From an uncultured Clostridia bacterium (lineage in GTDB: Bacteria > Bacillota > Clostridia > Christensenellales > Borkfalkiaceae), in contig CANQQY010000004.1 in assembly GCA_947626105.1 (NCBI GenBank), positions 1 through 64,000 of the forward strand: 64,000 bases of DNA, written 5' to 3'. How positions within the stretch are numbered: position 1 is the first letter of the stretch; every line of letters begins with the position of its first letter. Positions 36,458 through 45,535 of the stretch are shown one piece after another. The notes beneath the pieces were generated by a model that did no database searches, was not told where the DNA came from, and worked only from the letters and a program-made list of their open reading frames with translations. The position numbers and the translations under genes are program-made.

Positions 36458-37498
36458 ATGATCAAACAAAGGATGTTCGGAAAGACGCTTGACGGCAGGG
36501 AGGTACTCGCCTTCACGCTCGAAAGCGGCGCATGCAAAGCGACGATCTTGAATTACGGCGGCATTTTGCAGAGCCTCATCGTACCCGACAGGAAGGGCAG
36601 AGAAGTCGATGTACTTCTCGGTTATCACGATGTTCAAAGTTACGAGCGCAACGGGGGATATCTCGGGGCGCTCATCGGCAGATTCGGCAACCGGATCGGC
36701 GGGGGCAGGCTCACCATCGACGGGAGGGAATATTCCCTCTTCTGCAACGACCGCGGCAACCATCTCCACGGCGGGAAGGTCGGCTTCAACCGGAAAATAT
36801 GGAAGCATGAGATCCTCGGCGACGCATTGAAGCTCACCCTCTTTTCGCCCGACGGGGAGGAAAACTACCCGGGGAATCTCTCCGTCGAGGTCGTCTATAC
36901 GCTGCAAGACGGGGAACTCAAAATCGTTTACCGCGCAACGTCGGATAAAAAGACGGCGGTCAATCTCACGAATCATGCCTATTTCAATCTCAACGGCGAG
37001 TCGGACGGGAGCATTCTCGACAACGTTCTTTTCATCGACAGCGACATGATCGCTCCCACCGATCCCGCAATGATCCCCGAGGGGGGATTCCGTGCGGTGA
37101 GGGGGACGCCCTTCGACTTCAATGAAAAGAAGGAGATCGGGCGGGACATCGACGCGGAGGATCTCGACCTCTTGCAGGGAAACGGCTACGACCATTGCTA
37201 TATCCTGAAAAAGAAGGCGGGAGAGTATGCGTGCTATGCGGAAGCGGAAAGCGCAAAGACGGGGATCCGTATGCGCTGTTATACGGACGCGCCCGCCGTG
37301 CAGTTTTATGCGGGGAACGGGCTTCACCAGGAAGGCAAACATTGCTACTACGGCAAGCGCGCGGGATTCTGCCTCGAAACGCAGGCGATCCCCAATAACG
37401 TCAATGTGCCCGAATATGCCGCTTTCGGAAGTTCGATCCTCGACGCAGGCCAGCTCTACACCTACACCGCGGCGTACCGCTTCGACTGCGGGGAATAA
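36458..37498 (+). CDS. galM: aldose 1-epimerase (galactose mutarotase)
   Basis: 346 residues. NRIGGGRLTIDGREY, NHLHGGKVGFNRKIW (first catalytic-site His), NLTNHAYFNLNG (second His) and CLETQAIPNNVN (catalytic Glu region) are the family motifs. It interconverts beta and alpha anomers, feeding galactokinase. GGAGAG precedes the start. Second gene of galKM, with a terminator right after. Confidence 0.95.
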   Translation: MIKQRMFGKTLDGREVLAFTLESGACKATILNYGGILQSLIVPDRKGREVDVLLGYHDVQSYERNGGYLGALIGRFGNRIGGGRLTIDGREYSLFCNDRGNHLHGGKVGFNRKIWKHEILGDALKLTLFSPDGEENYPGNLSVEVVYTLQDGELKIVYRATSDKKTAVNLTNHAYFNLNGESDGSILDNVLFIDSDMIAPTDPAMIPEGGFRAVRGTPFDFNEKKEIGRDIDAEDLDLLQGNGYDHCYILKKKAGEYACYAEAESAKTGIRMRCYTDAPAVQFYAGNGLHQEGKHCYYGKRAGFCLETQAIPNNVNVPEYAAFGSSILDAGQLYTYTAAYRFDCGE

Positions 37499-37513
37499 GA
37501 TATACGGAATTTG

Positions 37514-37542
37514 TCCGCACCTTTTCGGGTGCGGATTTTTTT
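37514..37542 (+). terminator. galKM terminator
   Basis: Stem TCCGCACC/GGTGCGGA with a 6-nt loop and seven T. Confidence 0.87.
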
Positions 37543-37861
37543 GCAATGCGGCCTTGCTTAGGGAGCCCAAGCCCTACCCCCTACGGGGGGAGGGTGGCAC
37601 GGCGTAAGCCGTGACGTATGGGGGGATAAGGTAAATGGGGGCAACCCCCACCTGCCGCGCTTCGCGCGGCACCCGCCCCCTTCAAAGGGGGCAGGTCTTG
37701 CCCTTGCTTCCCCTTTTAGGGGAAGTACCCGCGCAGCGGGGGATAGGGTTTTGGAAACCCCTCAGTCGCGCCAAGAGCGGCGCGCCAGCTCCCCTAAAAG
37801 GTGGCGACAAGGGAACCCCTCAGTCACCTGCGGTGACAGCTCCCCTACGAGGGGCGCCGAG
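37543..37861. repeat. repeat mosaic after galM
   Basis: No gene is seen. It has a GGCACGGCGTAAGCCGTGAC module shared with 30355-30375 and an AAGTACCCGCGCAGCGGGGGATAGGG module shared with 21490, 40680 and 15880. Two GTCAC-family hairpins with altered stems follow: GTCGCGCC-AAGAGC-GGCGCG near 37765 and GTCAC-CTGCG-GTGAC near 37823. Confidence 0.65.
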
Positions 37862-37890
37862 AAAAAACCCACGCGCAGTGCACGTGGGTA
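37862..37890 (-). terminator. terminator of the beta-helix lipoprotein gene
   Basis: Stem CCCACG/CGTGGG with a 9-nt loop, then TTTTTT on the minus strand. Confidence 0.7.
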
Positions 37891-37929
37891 ATTCTGTTAT
37901 AAAAAGTCGGTTTTTTCAAACTATGCGGT

Positions 37930-39678
37930 TTACCATCTTCCGCCGCCGCCGAATCCCCCGGGGCCGCCGTGTCCGCCTCCCGGAGGCATTCCGCCGGGAT
38001 TCCCCATGCCGCCCGAGGAGCCCACGGTCGTGATCGTTCCGCTCACCGTGAAGGAGCAGAGCTCCGTATCCCCGCCGTAGATCTTATATCCGCTCCCCGC
38101 GGTAAGCTCGGGACAGGAGATGATGACCGATTGGAATGCCTTGCGCGTCGTGATCGACGCGATCGTATTTCCTTCGGCGTCCGTGAGAGAGAGGTTCGTG
38201 CCCGAAGAAATGGATTGATTCTGCGCGAAGGAGACGACGTTTTGCGCCGAGTTGCTCGCGGGGGTCTCCACCATGCCGAGAGGCCCCACGGCGAAGAGGT
38301 ATCCGCCGTCTATGAGGATCCCGCCGTCCGCGTCGAGCGCGGCGTTGTCCGCGCGGGTGGGACCGTATACGACGAGCGTCCCGCCCGTCATGCGGATACT
38401 GCCGTTGGAATCCACGCCGTCGCCCTCGGCGTCGACGCAGATATTCCCGCCCGAGATGATGAGGTGGCAGTTTTGATTTGCCTGCCCCATGGGGAGCGTC
38501 GTCCCGTCCGCCGCATTGAGCCCGTCGTCTACGGAGACGACGTCGACCGTCCCGCCGCTGATTTCCAATTTTGCCGCTTCCAAGCCCTCGTAGCACTTCG
38601 TCACGGTGATCTCTCCGCCGCTCACGGTGAGAAGGGACTCCGCATGCACACCGTCGTCGCCCGAGGCAATGTCGAGCGTCCCGCCCGAGATCTCGATCTC
38701 GCCGTCCGAGTGGATCGCGTCGTCGTTTGCGTTGACTTTAACCGTCCCGCCTTCGATGCCGATGAAATAGAGGTCGGAGACGATCTCATTTCCATCCGCG
38801 CCCCAGTCGATCGCGCCCGCCTTGATCCCCTTGCCGTTTCCGTTGTCCGAGGACTGTTCGGTGATCGTCTGCGGTGCGCCGCCGTTCGTCGTGATATCGA
38901 TGGAACTATCATTCTTGACGAGGACGAACGTATCCGCCTGAATGCCGTCGTCGCCCGATTTCACCGTCACGGAAGCTCCGTCGATCACCACCCAGCCGCC
39001 GTCCTCATAGGAGGGGATGGGCGCGGCGGTGAGGTCGTCGTATGCGTCGATCTCGGCGTGGAGCCCGTCGCCGTCCGCTTCGATCGTAAGGGCCGCCGCG
39101 GCGACGGTGATCGCATTTCCCTTGACGGCGTTCTTTGTCGAGTTCACCGTGAGGCTTCCCGTGCCGTTGATCGTAAGATGCCCGTCGCAGGAGACGGCGT
39201 TCGTATTCTCTGCGGTCGTCGAGATGCTGTTTTCGCCCGAAAGGGTGATCGTGAGGTCGTAGTCGCTCGTGATGACCTTATCGTCCGCCGAGCTCAAAGT
39301 TGCGCCGTCCAGAAAGAGATGGACGCCCTCCGCCTTGATGCTGATCTTGCCCTCGATCGCGCCGCTGACAAGATAATCTCCGCCCTCGGTGATCTTCCCT
39401 GCGGCGGTAAGAGGGGTCGCGGCGGTTGAATCGCCGCCCTGCTCCGTCTCGCCCGCCGCGGCGTTTGCGTCCTCCATGGTCTGCGAATCGGAGGCGGTCG
39501 GCGGGTTTTCCGCAATGCCGCCTCCCCCGAGATTGTCGCCGGGGTTGGTGAAGGGGGGCGGTGTTTGCTCGCCCTCGGGGTCGGTCTTTCCGCTCGTTCC
39601 GCCCGTTCCGCCCGTGAACGTGCAGCCCGCAAGGGCGAGCGCGGCGAGAAGAAGGGGGACGGTCAACAGTTTTTTCAT
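37930..39678 (-). CDS. carbohydrate-binding-type beta-helix lipoprotein (Cthe_2159-like)
   Basis: 582 residues. Signal peptide with lipobox LALAGC and a Pro/Gly/Thr linker to about 60. Many right-handed beta-helix turns follow, such as VHLFLDGATLSS, LTINGTGSLTVNST, VVIDGASVTVKSGDDGIQAD and EIEISGGTLDIASGDDGVHAE. The repeated SGDDG and EGDGVDSNG turns are typical of the Cthe_2159 family of calcium- and polysaccharide-binding surface proteins. The C-terminal tail is Gly/Pro-rich (GGMPPGGGHGGPGGFGGGG). Likely surface-anchored. The start at 39678 has GGGAG 8 nt upstream; an ATG 15 nt earlier lacks one. Confidence 0.82.
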   Translation of the reverse strand: MKKLLTVPLLLAALALAGCTFTGGTGGTSGKTDPEGEQTPPPFTNPGDNLGGGGIAENPPTASDSQTMEDANAAAGETEQGGDSTAATPLTAAGKITEGGDYLVSGAIEGKISIKAEGVHLFLDGATLSSADDKVITSDYDLTITLSGENSISTTAENTNAVSCDGHLTINGTGSLTVNSTKNAVKGNAITVAAAALTIEADGDGLHAEIDAYDDLTAAPIPSYEDGGWVVIDGASVTVKSGDDGIQADTFVLVKNDSSIDITTNGGAPQTITEQSSDNGNGKGIKAGAIDWGADGNEIVSDLYFIGIEGGTVKVNANDDAIHSDGEIEISGGTLDIASGDDGVHAESLLTVSGGEITVTKCYEGLEAAKLEISGGTVDVVSVDDGLNAADGTTLPMGQANQNCHLIISGGNICVDAEGDGVDSNGSIRMTGGTLVVYGPTRADNAALDADGGILIDGGYLFAVGPLGMVETPASNSAQNVVSFAQNQSISSGTNLSLTDAEGNTIASITTRKAFQSVIISCPELTAGSGYKIYGGDTELCSFTVSGTITTVGSSGGMGNPGGMPPGGGHGGPGGFGGGGRW

Positions 39679-39708
39679 AAATTTTACTCCCATTTGAGGA
39701 TTTTCTTC

Positions 39709-39737
39709 ATCATACCTGATTTTTTGGAAAAAAACAA
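39709..39737 (-). promoter_or_regulatory. promoter of the beta-helix lipoprotein gene
   Basis: Minus strand TTGTTT (39732-39737), 17 bp, TATGAT (39709-39714). Confidence 0.6.
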
Positions 39738-39862
39738 GCGGAAATTTTTATTTTTCGGCGATTTCATCTTGATTTTTTCTCCCTCACAAAGCTGTCAAAT
39801 TTCCCGTGCGGGGCATAGGATAGAGTAACTGTACCCATGAAACACGCACGGAGGATGCACAA

Positions 39863-40633
39863 ATGCAGTGGTTTTTGTCTCTGCCCTCTTGGGAACAGGC
39901 GCTTTTTGCCTCTCTCATGCTCTTTTCGCTCACAACGCTCGGCGCGGCGTTCGTTTTCTTTTCCAAGGGAGTGAAGCCCGCCCTTCTCACTCTTCTCACG
40001 GGCGCGGCGGCGGGGATCATGATCGCCGCTTCCTTCTTTTCTCTCCTTCTTCCCGCCCTTTCCTACGAGAACGGGATCCCGCCCTATATCACCGTGACGG
40101 CGGGATTTTTGCTGGGGGGAGCCTTCATCATCGTGAGCGACGTGCTCCTCGGAAAACGGCAAAAAAAGGTTTCCCGCTTCGGAGACGAGAAGAACGCGCT
40201 CTTGTTCCTTGCCGTCACCATGCACAATATCCCCGAGGGCATGGCGGTGGGGGTGGCGTTTGCCGTCGCGGGCGGGGAGCATGCGGCTCTCTCTGCCCTG
40301 CTTCTGGCGCTCGGCATCGGGATCCAGAACTTCCCCGAGGGGCTGTGCGTCGCCTTTCCCCTGCGGGCGAAGGGGCTCTCGCGCGGGAAGAGCTTTTTCT
40401 TTTCGGCGGCGTCGGGATCGGTGGAGATCCCCGCTTGCGTGTTCGGCGCGCTCGCGGCGGGACTTGTCACGGGACTTCTCCCTTGGGCGCTCGCCTTCTC
40501 TGCGGGGGCGATGGTGGCGGTCGTCTGTTCGGAACTTGTACCGGAGTGTTTCGCCCAAAACAAGACGCTCGCGTCTGCGGGGCTCGTGCTCGGCTTTTGC
40601 CTCATGATGATCTTGGACGTCGCCCTCGGCTAA
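39863..40633 (+). CDS. zupT: ZIP-family metal transporter
   Basis: 256 residues with eight predicted membrane helices. The metal-site motifs are in helices IV and V: TMHNIPEGMAVGVAF and GIGIQNFPEGLCVAFPL, the HNxPEG/QNxPEG pair of the GufA/ZupT branch. A cytosolic Lys-rich loop (GKRQKKVSRFGDEKN) lies before helix IV. Likely imports Zn2+ or another divalent metal. GGAGG lies 8 nt upstream. Monocistronic. Confidence 0.92.
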   Translation: MQWFLSLPSWEQALFASLMLFSLTTLGAAFVFFSKGVKPALLTLLTGAAAGIMIAASFFSLLLPALSYENGIPPYITVTAGFLLGGAFIIVSDVLLGKRQKKVSRFGDEKNALLFLAVTMHNIPEGMAVGVAFAVAGGEHAALSALLLALGIGIQNFPEGLCVAFPLRAKGLSRGKSFFFSAASGSVEIPACVFGALAAGLVTGLLPWALAFSAGAMVAVVCSELVPECFAQNKTLASAGLVLGFCLMMILDVALG

Positions 40634-40860
40634 AAGGGGCGCCATGTAGTTTCCCTTGCTTCCCCTTGTAGGGGAAGTACCCGCGCAGCGGGGGATAGGG
40701 TTTTCGGGAACTAGGCGTTAGGAAACCCCTCAGTCGCGCCAAGGACGGCGCGCCAGCTCCCCTGAGAGGGGAGCCAAGGGTACGGGCTGCGGTGACAGCT
40801 CCCCTAAGAGGGGAGCCAAGACATTCTCCACGCAGGAAAAGATCGAAACCATGTAAAAAT
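40634..40860. repeat. repeat mosaic between zupT and the SDR gene
   Basis: AAGTACCCGCGCAGCGGGGG and AGTCGCGCCAAGGACGGCGCGCC modules. The latter is the altered-stem form of the GTCAC family, near 40730-40755. No gene is seen. Confidence 0.6.
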
Positions 40861-40906
40861 TTCCTTTTTTGCATAATGTTTTCTGCTTTCGGCCATACTT
40901 AAAAGT

Positions 40907-41740
40907 ATGGAACAAGAAATCAAACGGGAAAAAGAGCATTTGCCCGCGAGGAAGATCGGGATCGTCGTGGGGGGATCCTCGGGCATCGGCAGGGAGACCG
41001 CTCTGCGGCTTGCGGCGCGGGGATACCGCGTATACAACATCTCCCGCACTCCCTTCAAGGGCGATAGGGTGCAGACGTTTCCTGCGGACGCGGCGCAGGA
41101 GGGGGAGATCAAGAGCGCGATCGAGAAGATCGCCGCGGATACGGAAGGGATCGACCTTCTCGTTTACTCGGCGGGCTTCTCCATGGCGGCGCCCCTCGAA
41201 TATGCCAAGAGCGGAGATTACAGGTACCTCTTCGAGGTGAACTATTTCGGCGCCGTGGAAGCGCTCAAAGCGGCGGCGCCCCTCCTCAAAAAACGGGGCG
41301 GCAGGGCGATCCTTGTCGGCTCCCTCGGCGGAGATATGCCCATTCCGTACGACGGGTTCTACTCCTCCTCCAAGGCGGCGCTCGCGATGCTTGCGCGGGA
41401 GAGCGATCTGGAACTTAGAAAGCAGGGCGTGCGCGTGAGCGCGTTGCTCCCCGGCGGCACGGCGACGGATTTCACCTATGCAAGGCGTGTATACGGGGAA
41501 GAGGACGCCAAATCCTATACTCCCTCCGTGAAAAAGGCGTCGGCGGCGCTTGCGAATATGGAACAGGGGGGCATGAATCCATCCCTCGTCGCGGACGCGA
41601 TCGTCAAGCTCGCCGTAAAAAGGAATCCGCCCCCCGTCGCCGTTGCGGGCGGGAAAAATACCTTCGCGCGGTTCATGTATAAGCTCCTGCCCGAACGCGT
41701 CACCGATTGGTATGTGGCGAGAAGGTTCAACCAAAAGTAA
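40907..41740 (+). CDS. short-chain dehydrogenase/reductase
   Basis: 277 residues. Rossmann Gly motif VVGGSSGIGRETA, active-site Ser (VGSLGG) and YxxxK (FYSSSKAALAML). NAD(P)-dependent oxidoreductase of unknown substrate; the size and FARFMYKLLPERV near the end resemble membrane-associated SDRs acting on lipids or acyl chains. The start lacks a Shine-Dalgarno. A weak TTGCAT/CATACT pair 7 nt before the ATG hints at another leaderless start. Confidence 0.85.
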   Translation: MEQEIKREKEHLPARKIGIVVGGSSGIGRETALRLAARGYRVYNISRTPFKGDRVQTFPADAAQEGEIKSAIEKIAADTEGIDLLVYSAGFSMAAPLEYAKSGDYRYLFEVNYFGAVEALKAAAPLLKKRGGRAILVGSLGGDMPIPYDGFYSSSKAALAMLARESDLELRKQGVRVSALLPGGTATDFTYARRVYGEEDAKSYTPSVKKASAALANMEQGGMNPSLVADAIVKLAVKRNPPPVAVAGGKNTFARFMYKLLPERVTDWYVARRFNQK

Positions 41741-41783
41741 ACAGACCGTCTCATAATTTCAGGAATTTATCCCCCTCATAAAA

Positions 41784-41819
41784 TTGACAAGGAGAGGGGG
41801 AATTTGTTATACTTTTCGT
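41784..41819 (+). promoter_or_regulatory. promoter giving a probably leaderless fhs mRNA
   Basis: TTGACA (41784-41789), 18 bp, TATACT (41808-41813), 6 nt, ATG at 41820. AGGAGAGGGGG lies inside the promoter spacer and so is not in the transcript. Confidence 0.8.
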
Positions 41820-43484
41820 ATGAAAACAGACATTGAGATCGCACAGGAAGCAAAGCTCATGCATATCCGCGACGTCGCGGCAAAGGCGGGGCTCACAGAG
41901 GAAGAGATCGAGTACTACGGAAAGTTTAAGGCGAAGATCGGGCTCGGCGTCATGTCCCGCCCGAAAGAGGACGGTAAGCTGATCCTCGTCACCGCCATTA
42001 CGCCCACTCCCGCAGGCGAGGGAAAGACGACGACGACCATCGGGCTTGCGGACGGGCTCTCCCGCATCGGGAAAAGAGCCGTCGTCGCGCTCCGCGAACC
42101 CTCCCTCGGCCCCGTGTTCGGCATCAAGGGGGGCGCCGCGGGCGGCGGATACGCGCAGGTCGTTCCGATGGAAGAGATCAATCTCCATTTTACGGGGGAC
42201 TTTCACGCGATCGGCGCGGCAAACAATCTTCTCGCCGCCATGATCGACAATCATATCTTTCAGGGCAATGAGCTCAACATCGACCCCGAAAAAATCACAT
42301 GGCACCGCTGTGTGGACATGAACGACAGGCAGCTCCGCTGTATCGAGGACGGGCTCGGCGGCCCCAAATCGGGCGTGCCGAGGAAAGACGCCTACGACAT
42401 CACCGTCGCCAGCGAGATCATGGCAATCTTCTGCCTCGCGACCTCTCTTTCCGACCTCAAAGAGCGGCTCTCCCGCATCATCGTCGGGTACACCTACGAC
42501 GGGAAGCCCGTCACAGCGGGGGAATTGAAGGCGGCGGGCGCGATGACGGCGCTCCTCAAAGACGCTTTGAAGCCCAATCTCGTGCAGACGCTCGAGGGGA
42601 CGCCCGCCCTTGTCCACGGGGGCCCCTTTGCGAACATCGCGCACGGGTGCAACTCGGTCATCGCAACGAAAACCGCGTTGAAACTCGGCGATTACGTCGT
42701 GACGGAAGCGGGATTCGGCGCAGATCTCGGCGCGGAGAAGTTTCTCGACATCAAGTGCCGCTTTGCGGGGCTCAAACCCTCTGCCGCCGTCGTCGTGGCG
42801 ACGGTGCGCGCGCTCAAAATGCACGGCGGGCTTCCCAAGACGGAGCTTGGGAAAGAGGATCTCGGCGCGCTGGAACGGGGGATCCCCAATCTTTTGCGCC
42901 ATGTTTCGAATATGAAGAACGTCTACGGCCTCCCCACGGTGGTGGCGGTCAACCGCTTCCCCGCCGATACGGACGCGGAGATCGCGCTCGTCATCGAAAA
43001 GTGCAGGGCGCTCGGGGTCAATGTTGTGCTCTCCACCGTCTGGGCGGAGGGCGGCAAGGGCGGCGAGGCGCTCGCGAAAGAAGTCGTAAAGCTGTGCGAA
43101 GAGAAGAGCGCGCTTCGCTTCTGCTATGAGACCGATCGGGGTATCAAGGAAAAGATCCTTGCGCTTACCACAAAGATCTACGGGGGAGAGGGCGTCGATT
43201 ATACGCCCGAGGCGGAAGAGGAGATCGCGCGGCTCGAATCCCTCGGCTTCGGCAAGACGCCCGTCTGCATGGCAAAGACGCAATATTCTTTCTCGGACGA
43301 CGCGGCAAAACTCGGCGCGCCCGAACATTTCAGGATCACGGTGAGAAACGTCCGTATTTCCGCGGGGGCGGGGTTTGTCGTCGCGCTCACGGGAAATATC
43401 ATGACGATGCCGGGGCTCCCCAAAGATCCCGCCGCCGCCCATATCGACGTGGACGAGAACGGCAAGATCACGGGATTGTTTTAA
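41820..43484 (+). CDS. fhs: formate-tetrahydrofolate ligase
   Basis: 554 residues, full length. ATP loop [20 protein letters not shown], then [20 protein letters not shown] and NNHIFQG-type motifs of the family. It makes 10-formyl-THF from formate, THF and ATP, feeding purine and one-carbon metabolism (and acetogenesis where the other enzymes exist, which this window does not show). Start fixed at [11 protein letters not shown] by the promoter and family alignment. Confidence 0.97.
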   Translation: MKTDIEIAQEAKLMHIRDVAAKAGLTEEEIEYYGKFKAKIGLGVMSRPKEDGKLILVTAITPTPAGEGKTTTTIGLADGLSRIGKRAVVALREPSLGPVFGIKGGAAGGGYAQVVPMEEINLHFTGDFHAIGAANNLLAAMIDNHIFQGNELNIDPEKITWHRCVDMNDRQLRCIEDGLGGPKSGVPRKDAYDITVASEIMAIFCLATSLSDLKERLSRIIVGYTYDGKPVTAGELKAAGAMTALLKDALKPNLVQTLEGTPALVHGGPFANIAHGCNSVIATKTALKLGDYVVTEAGFGADLGAEKFLDIKCRFAGLKPSAAVVVATVRALKMHGGLPKTELGKEDLGALERGIPNLLRHVSNMKNVYGLPTVVAVNRFPADTDAEIALVIEKCRALGVNVVLSTVWAEGGKGGEALAKEVVKLCEEKSALRFCYETDRGIKEKILALTTKIYGGEGVDYTPEAEEEIARLESLGFGKTPVCMAKTQYSFSDDAAKLGAPEHFRITVRNVRISAGAGFVVALTGNIMTMPGLPKDPAAAHIDVDENGKITGLF

Positions 43485-43803
43485 TTTCAGGGAACCCTTG
43501 GCGCCCCTTTTAGGGGAGCCGAGAAGCCCCCTCCCAAGGAGGGGGTAGGGGGTGGGCAATAGTTCCAAATCACGTCACCCTGAGCTTGTCGAAGGGTCAC
43601 CGCATTATAATAAGGTGATGGTTCGACTACGCTACTTCGCGGGCGATGCCCGTTCGTGCCGCGCTTAGTACAATAGAATGCGCGCGGGGCACCATGACGT
43701 AATGAAAACGACACCCCCTCAGTCACCTGTGGTGACAGCTCCCCCTCAAGGGGGCGCCGAGAGTGGCGGAAAAGAGGGGGAGCCGAGAAGAGTATCAAGA
43801 TCT
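43485..43803. repeat. repeat mosaic between fhs and mutY
   Basis: It contains the covarying hairpin ACCCT-GAGCTTGTCGA-AGGGT (43577-43597), a CTTCG element with loop CGGGCGATGCCCG (43634-43668) and a GTCAC-CTGTG-GTGAC hairpin near 43721. No gene is seen. Confidence 0.7.
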
Positions 43804-44811
43804 ATGCAAACGGAAACGGAAATTTTACAAGCCGCGGCGCCGCTTCTTTTAAGTTGGTTCCGCGCCAATCAAAGGGATCTGCCGTGGCGGAAAAACAGGA
43901 CGTTTTACACCTCGCTCGTTGCCGAGATCATGCTCCAACAGACCCGCGTCGAGGCGGTCAAAGAGCGGTACGTCGCTTTTTTGGAGAAATTCCCGACCGA
44001 AAAAGAGCTCGCGCTTGCCTCCGAGGACGAGGTGATGAAGGCGTGGGAGCGTCTCGGGTATTACTCCCGCGCGCGGAACCTGCAAAAGGCGGCAAAGACG
44101 CTCTTTGAAGAGGGTACCCCTCGGACATGGGTAGGGGTAAGATCGCTTGCGGGAGTCGGAGACTATACCGCGGGCGCGCTCTCGTCCATCGCCTTGGGAC
44201 TCAAAGAACCCGCCGTGGACGGGAACGTTCTCCGCGTTCTCACCCGCCTTCTTGCGGACGGAAGCGTGATCGACGACGGCGTCAAAAGAAAATTTACACA
44301 GCTTCTCCGCGCCGTCTATCCCGACAGCACCGCCGATTTTTGCGAAGGGCTCATGGAGCTCGGCGCGATCGTCTGTGTGCCGAACGGCGCGCCCTTCTGC
44401 GAAAAGTGCCCGTGGGCGGGTCTCTGCCGCGCGCATCTTGCGGGCGAAGAGGAACGTTTTCCCGTCCGCGCCGAAAAAAAGGCGCGAAAGGTCGAATATC
44501 TCGACGTTTTCGTGCTCATGTGCGACGGAAGATATGCGCTTAAAAAGCGCGGGGCGGGGCTTTTGAGGGGGCTTTGGGAATTTCCGAACCGGGTTGCGGC
44601 CACGTCGGGCGGCGCTGACTTGCCTGTCGGCGTTCTCCTTGCGAAAAAGACGGCAAAGCATATCTTTACGCATGTCGAGTGGCGCATGACGGGGTATCTC
44701 ATCCAAGTGGAAGAAACCACTTCGGACTTCGTATGGGCGACGGCGGAGGAGATCGAAACGCTCTATGCCATTCCGTCGGCGTTTGGGGCGTTCACGGAAT
44801 GGGTGAAGTAG
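43804..44811 (+). CDS. mutY: A/G-specific adenine glycosylase MutY
   Basis: 335 residues. DLPWRKNRTFYTSLVAEIMLQQTRVE near the N terminus, a helix-hairpin-helix with SLAGVGDYTAGALSSIA and the catalytic Asp in VDGNVLRVLTR. The iron-sulfur Cys set is CVPNGAPFCEKCPWAGLC. A C-terminal NUDIX-like 8-oxoG-recognition domain follows with LLRGLWEFPNR. It removes A opposite 8-oxoG. ATG 43804 gives the expected N terminus; upstream in-frame codons lie in repeats. Weak Shine-Dalgarno. Confidence 0.93.
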   Translation: MQTETEILQAAAPLLLSWFRANQRDLPWRKNRTFYTSLVAEIMLQQTRVEAVKERYVAFLEKFPTEKELALASEDEVMKAWERLGYYSRARNLQKAAKTLFEEGTPRTWVGVRSLAGVGDYTAGALSSIALGLKEPAVDGNVLRVLTRLLADGSVIDDGVKRKFTQLLRAVYPDSTADFCEGLMELGAIVCVPNGAPFCEKCPWAGLCRAHLAGEEERFPVRAEKKARKVEYLDVFVLMCDGRYALKKRGAGLLRGLWEFPNRVAATSGGADLPVGVLLAKKTAKHIFTHVEWRMTGYLIQVEETTSDFVWATAEEIETLYAIPSAFGAFTEWVK

Positions 44812-44869
44812 AGTTCGGCTCCCGCGGACGTGCGGAGATCCAAGATGGCTTTTGCCGCAGTCTCAAATG

Positions 44870-44907
44870 TTGACAGCGGCGGTTTTTTTTGTTATAATGA
44901 GGACGCT
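44870..44907 (+). promoter_or_regulatory. tmk operon promoter with a 9-nt -10 to ATG gap
   Basis: TTGACA (44870-44875), 17 bp, TATAAT (44893-44898), 9 nt, ATG 44908. A GAGG lies at 44899-44902, but the expected start site falls after it, so the leader would be only about 2-3 nt. Confidence 0.75.
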
Positions 44908-45534
44908 ATGATCACAAAGGGTAAATTCATTGTTTTCGAGGGGACGGACGGAAGCGGAAAGTCCACGCAGATGCGGCTCCTTTCGAACTATCTTCAAGAG
45001 CGCGGCGTTTCATGCTCTCTGACGCACGAGCCCACGACTTCGCCGTTCGGCATGCTTCTCCGCGACTGCATGGGCGGGCGCACCGAAACGAGCGAATACG
45101 CGATCGCCGCCATGTTCGCCGCCGACCGCCTCGATCATATCGAAAATCCCGTGAGCGGAATGAAAAAACAGCTCTCGGAGGGCGTCACCGTCCTCTGCGA
45201 CAGATATTATTTCTCTTCCTTTGCGTATAACGGCGGGATCGTCCCGCTCGGGTGGGTGGAAGAGCTCAACCGTCCCGCGATGGAACTCTTGCGCCCGGAT
45301 CTTGTCGTCTATCTCGATCTGCCCCCCGAAGAGGGCATGAAGCGGATCGCCATGCGTAGCGAACGGGAGCGGTACGAGACGCTCGAACGCCAGCGCAAAA
45401 CGCGGGAGAAATACTTCGAAGTATTCGAAAAATATAAAAATCTCGAAAATATCGTGATCGTTGAAAGCGAAAAGGAATTGGAGCAGACGCAGGCGCAGAT
45501 CCGTGCGGCGGTGGACGCGCTCTTTGGTTTTTGA
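44908..45534 (+). CDS. tmk: thymidylate kinase
   Basis: 208 residues. P-loop FEGTDGSGKSTQMRLLS, LTHEPTTSPFG, DRYYFSSFAYNGG (DRY/DRF motif) and YLDLPPEEGMKRI. It phosphorylates dTMP to dTDP. The start is set by MITKGKFIVFEG right after a consensus promoter. First gene of tmk-rimM-ABC-ABC-trmD; the rimM ATG follows its stop after 1 nt. Confidence 0.95.
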   Translation: MITKGKFIVFEGTDGSGKSTQMRLLSNYLQERGVSCSLTHEPTTSPFGMLLRDCMGGRTETSEYAIAAMFAADRLDHIENPVSGMKKQLSEGVTVLCDRYYFSSFAYNGGIVPLGWVEELNRPAMELLRPDLVVYLDLPPEEGMKRIAMRSERERYETLERQRKTREKYFEVFEKYKNLENIVIVESEKELEQTQAQIRAAVDALFGF

Positions 45535-45535
45535 T

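Noticed and set aside
40670-40710. Intrinsic terminator after zupT
   Set aside because: The GC hairpins there belong to the repeat family and lack a T run; no clear terminator was found.
41784-41819. Folate or other riboswitch before fhs
   Set aside because: The promoter directly abuts the ATG, leaving no room for a leader aptamer.
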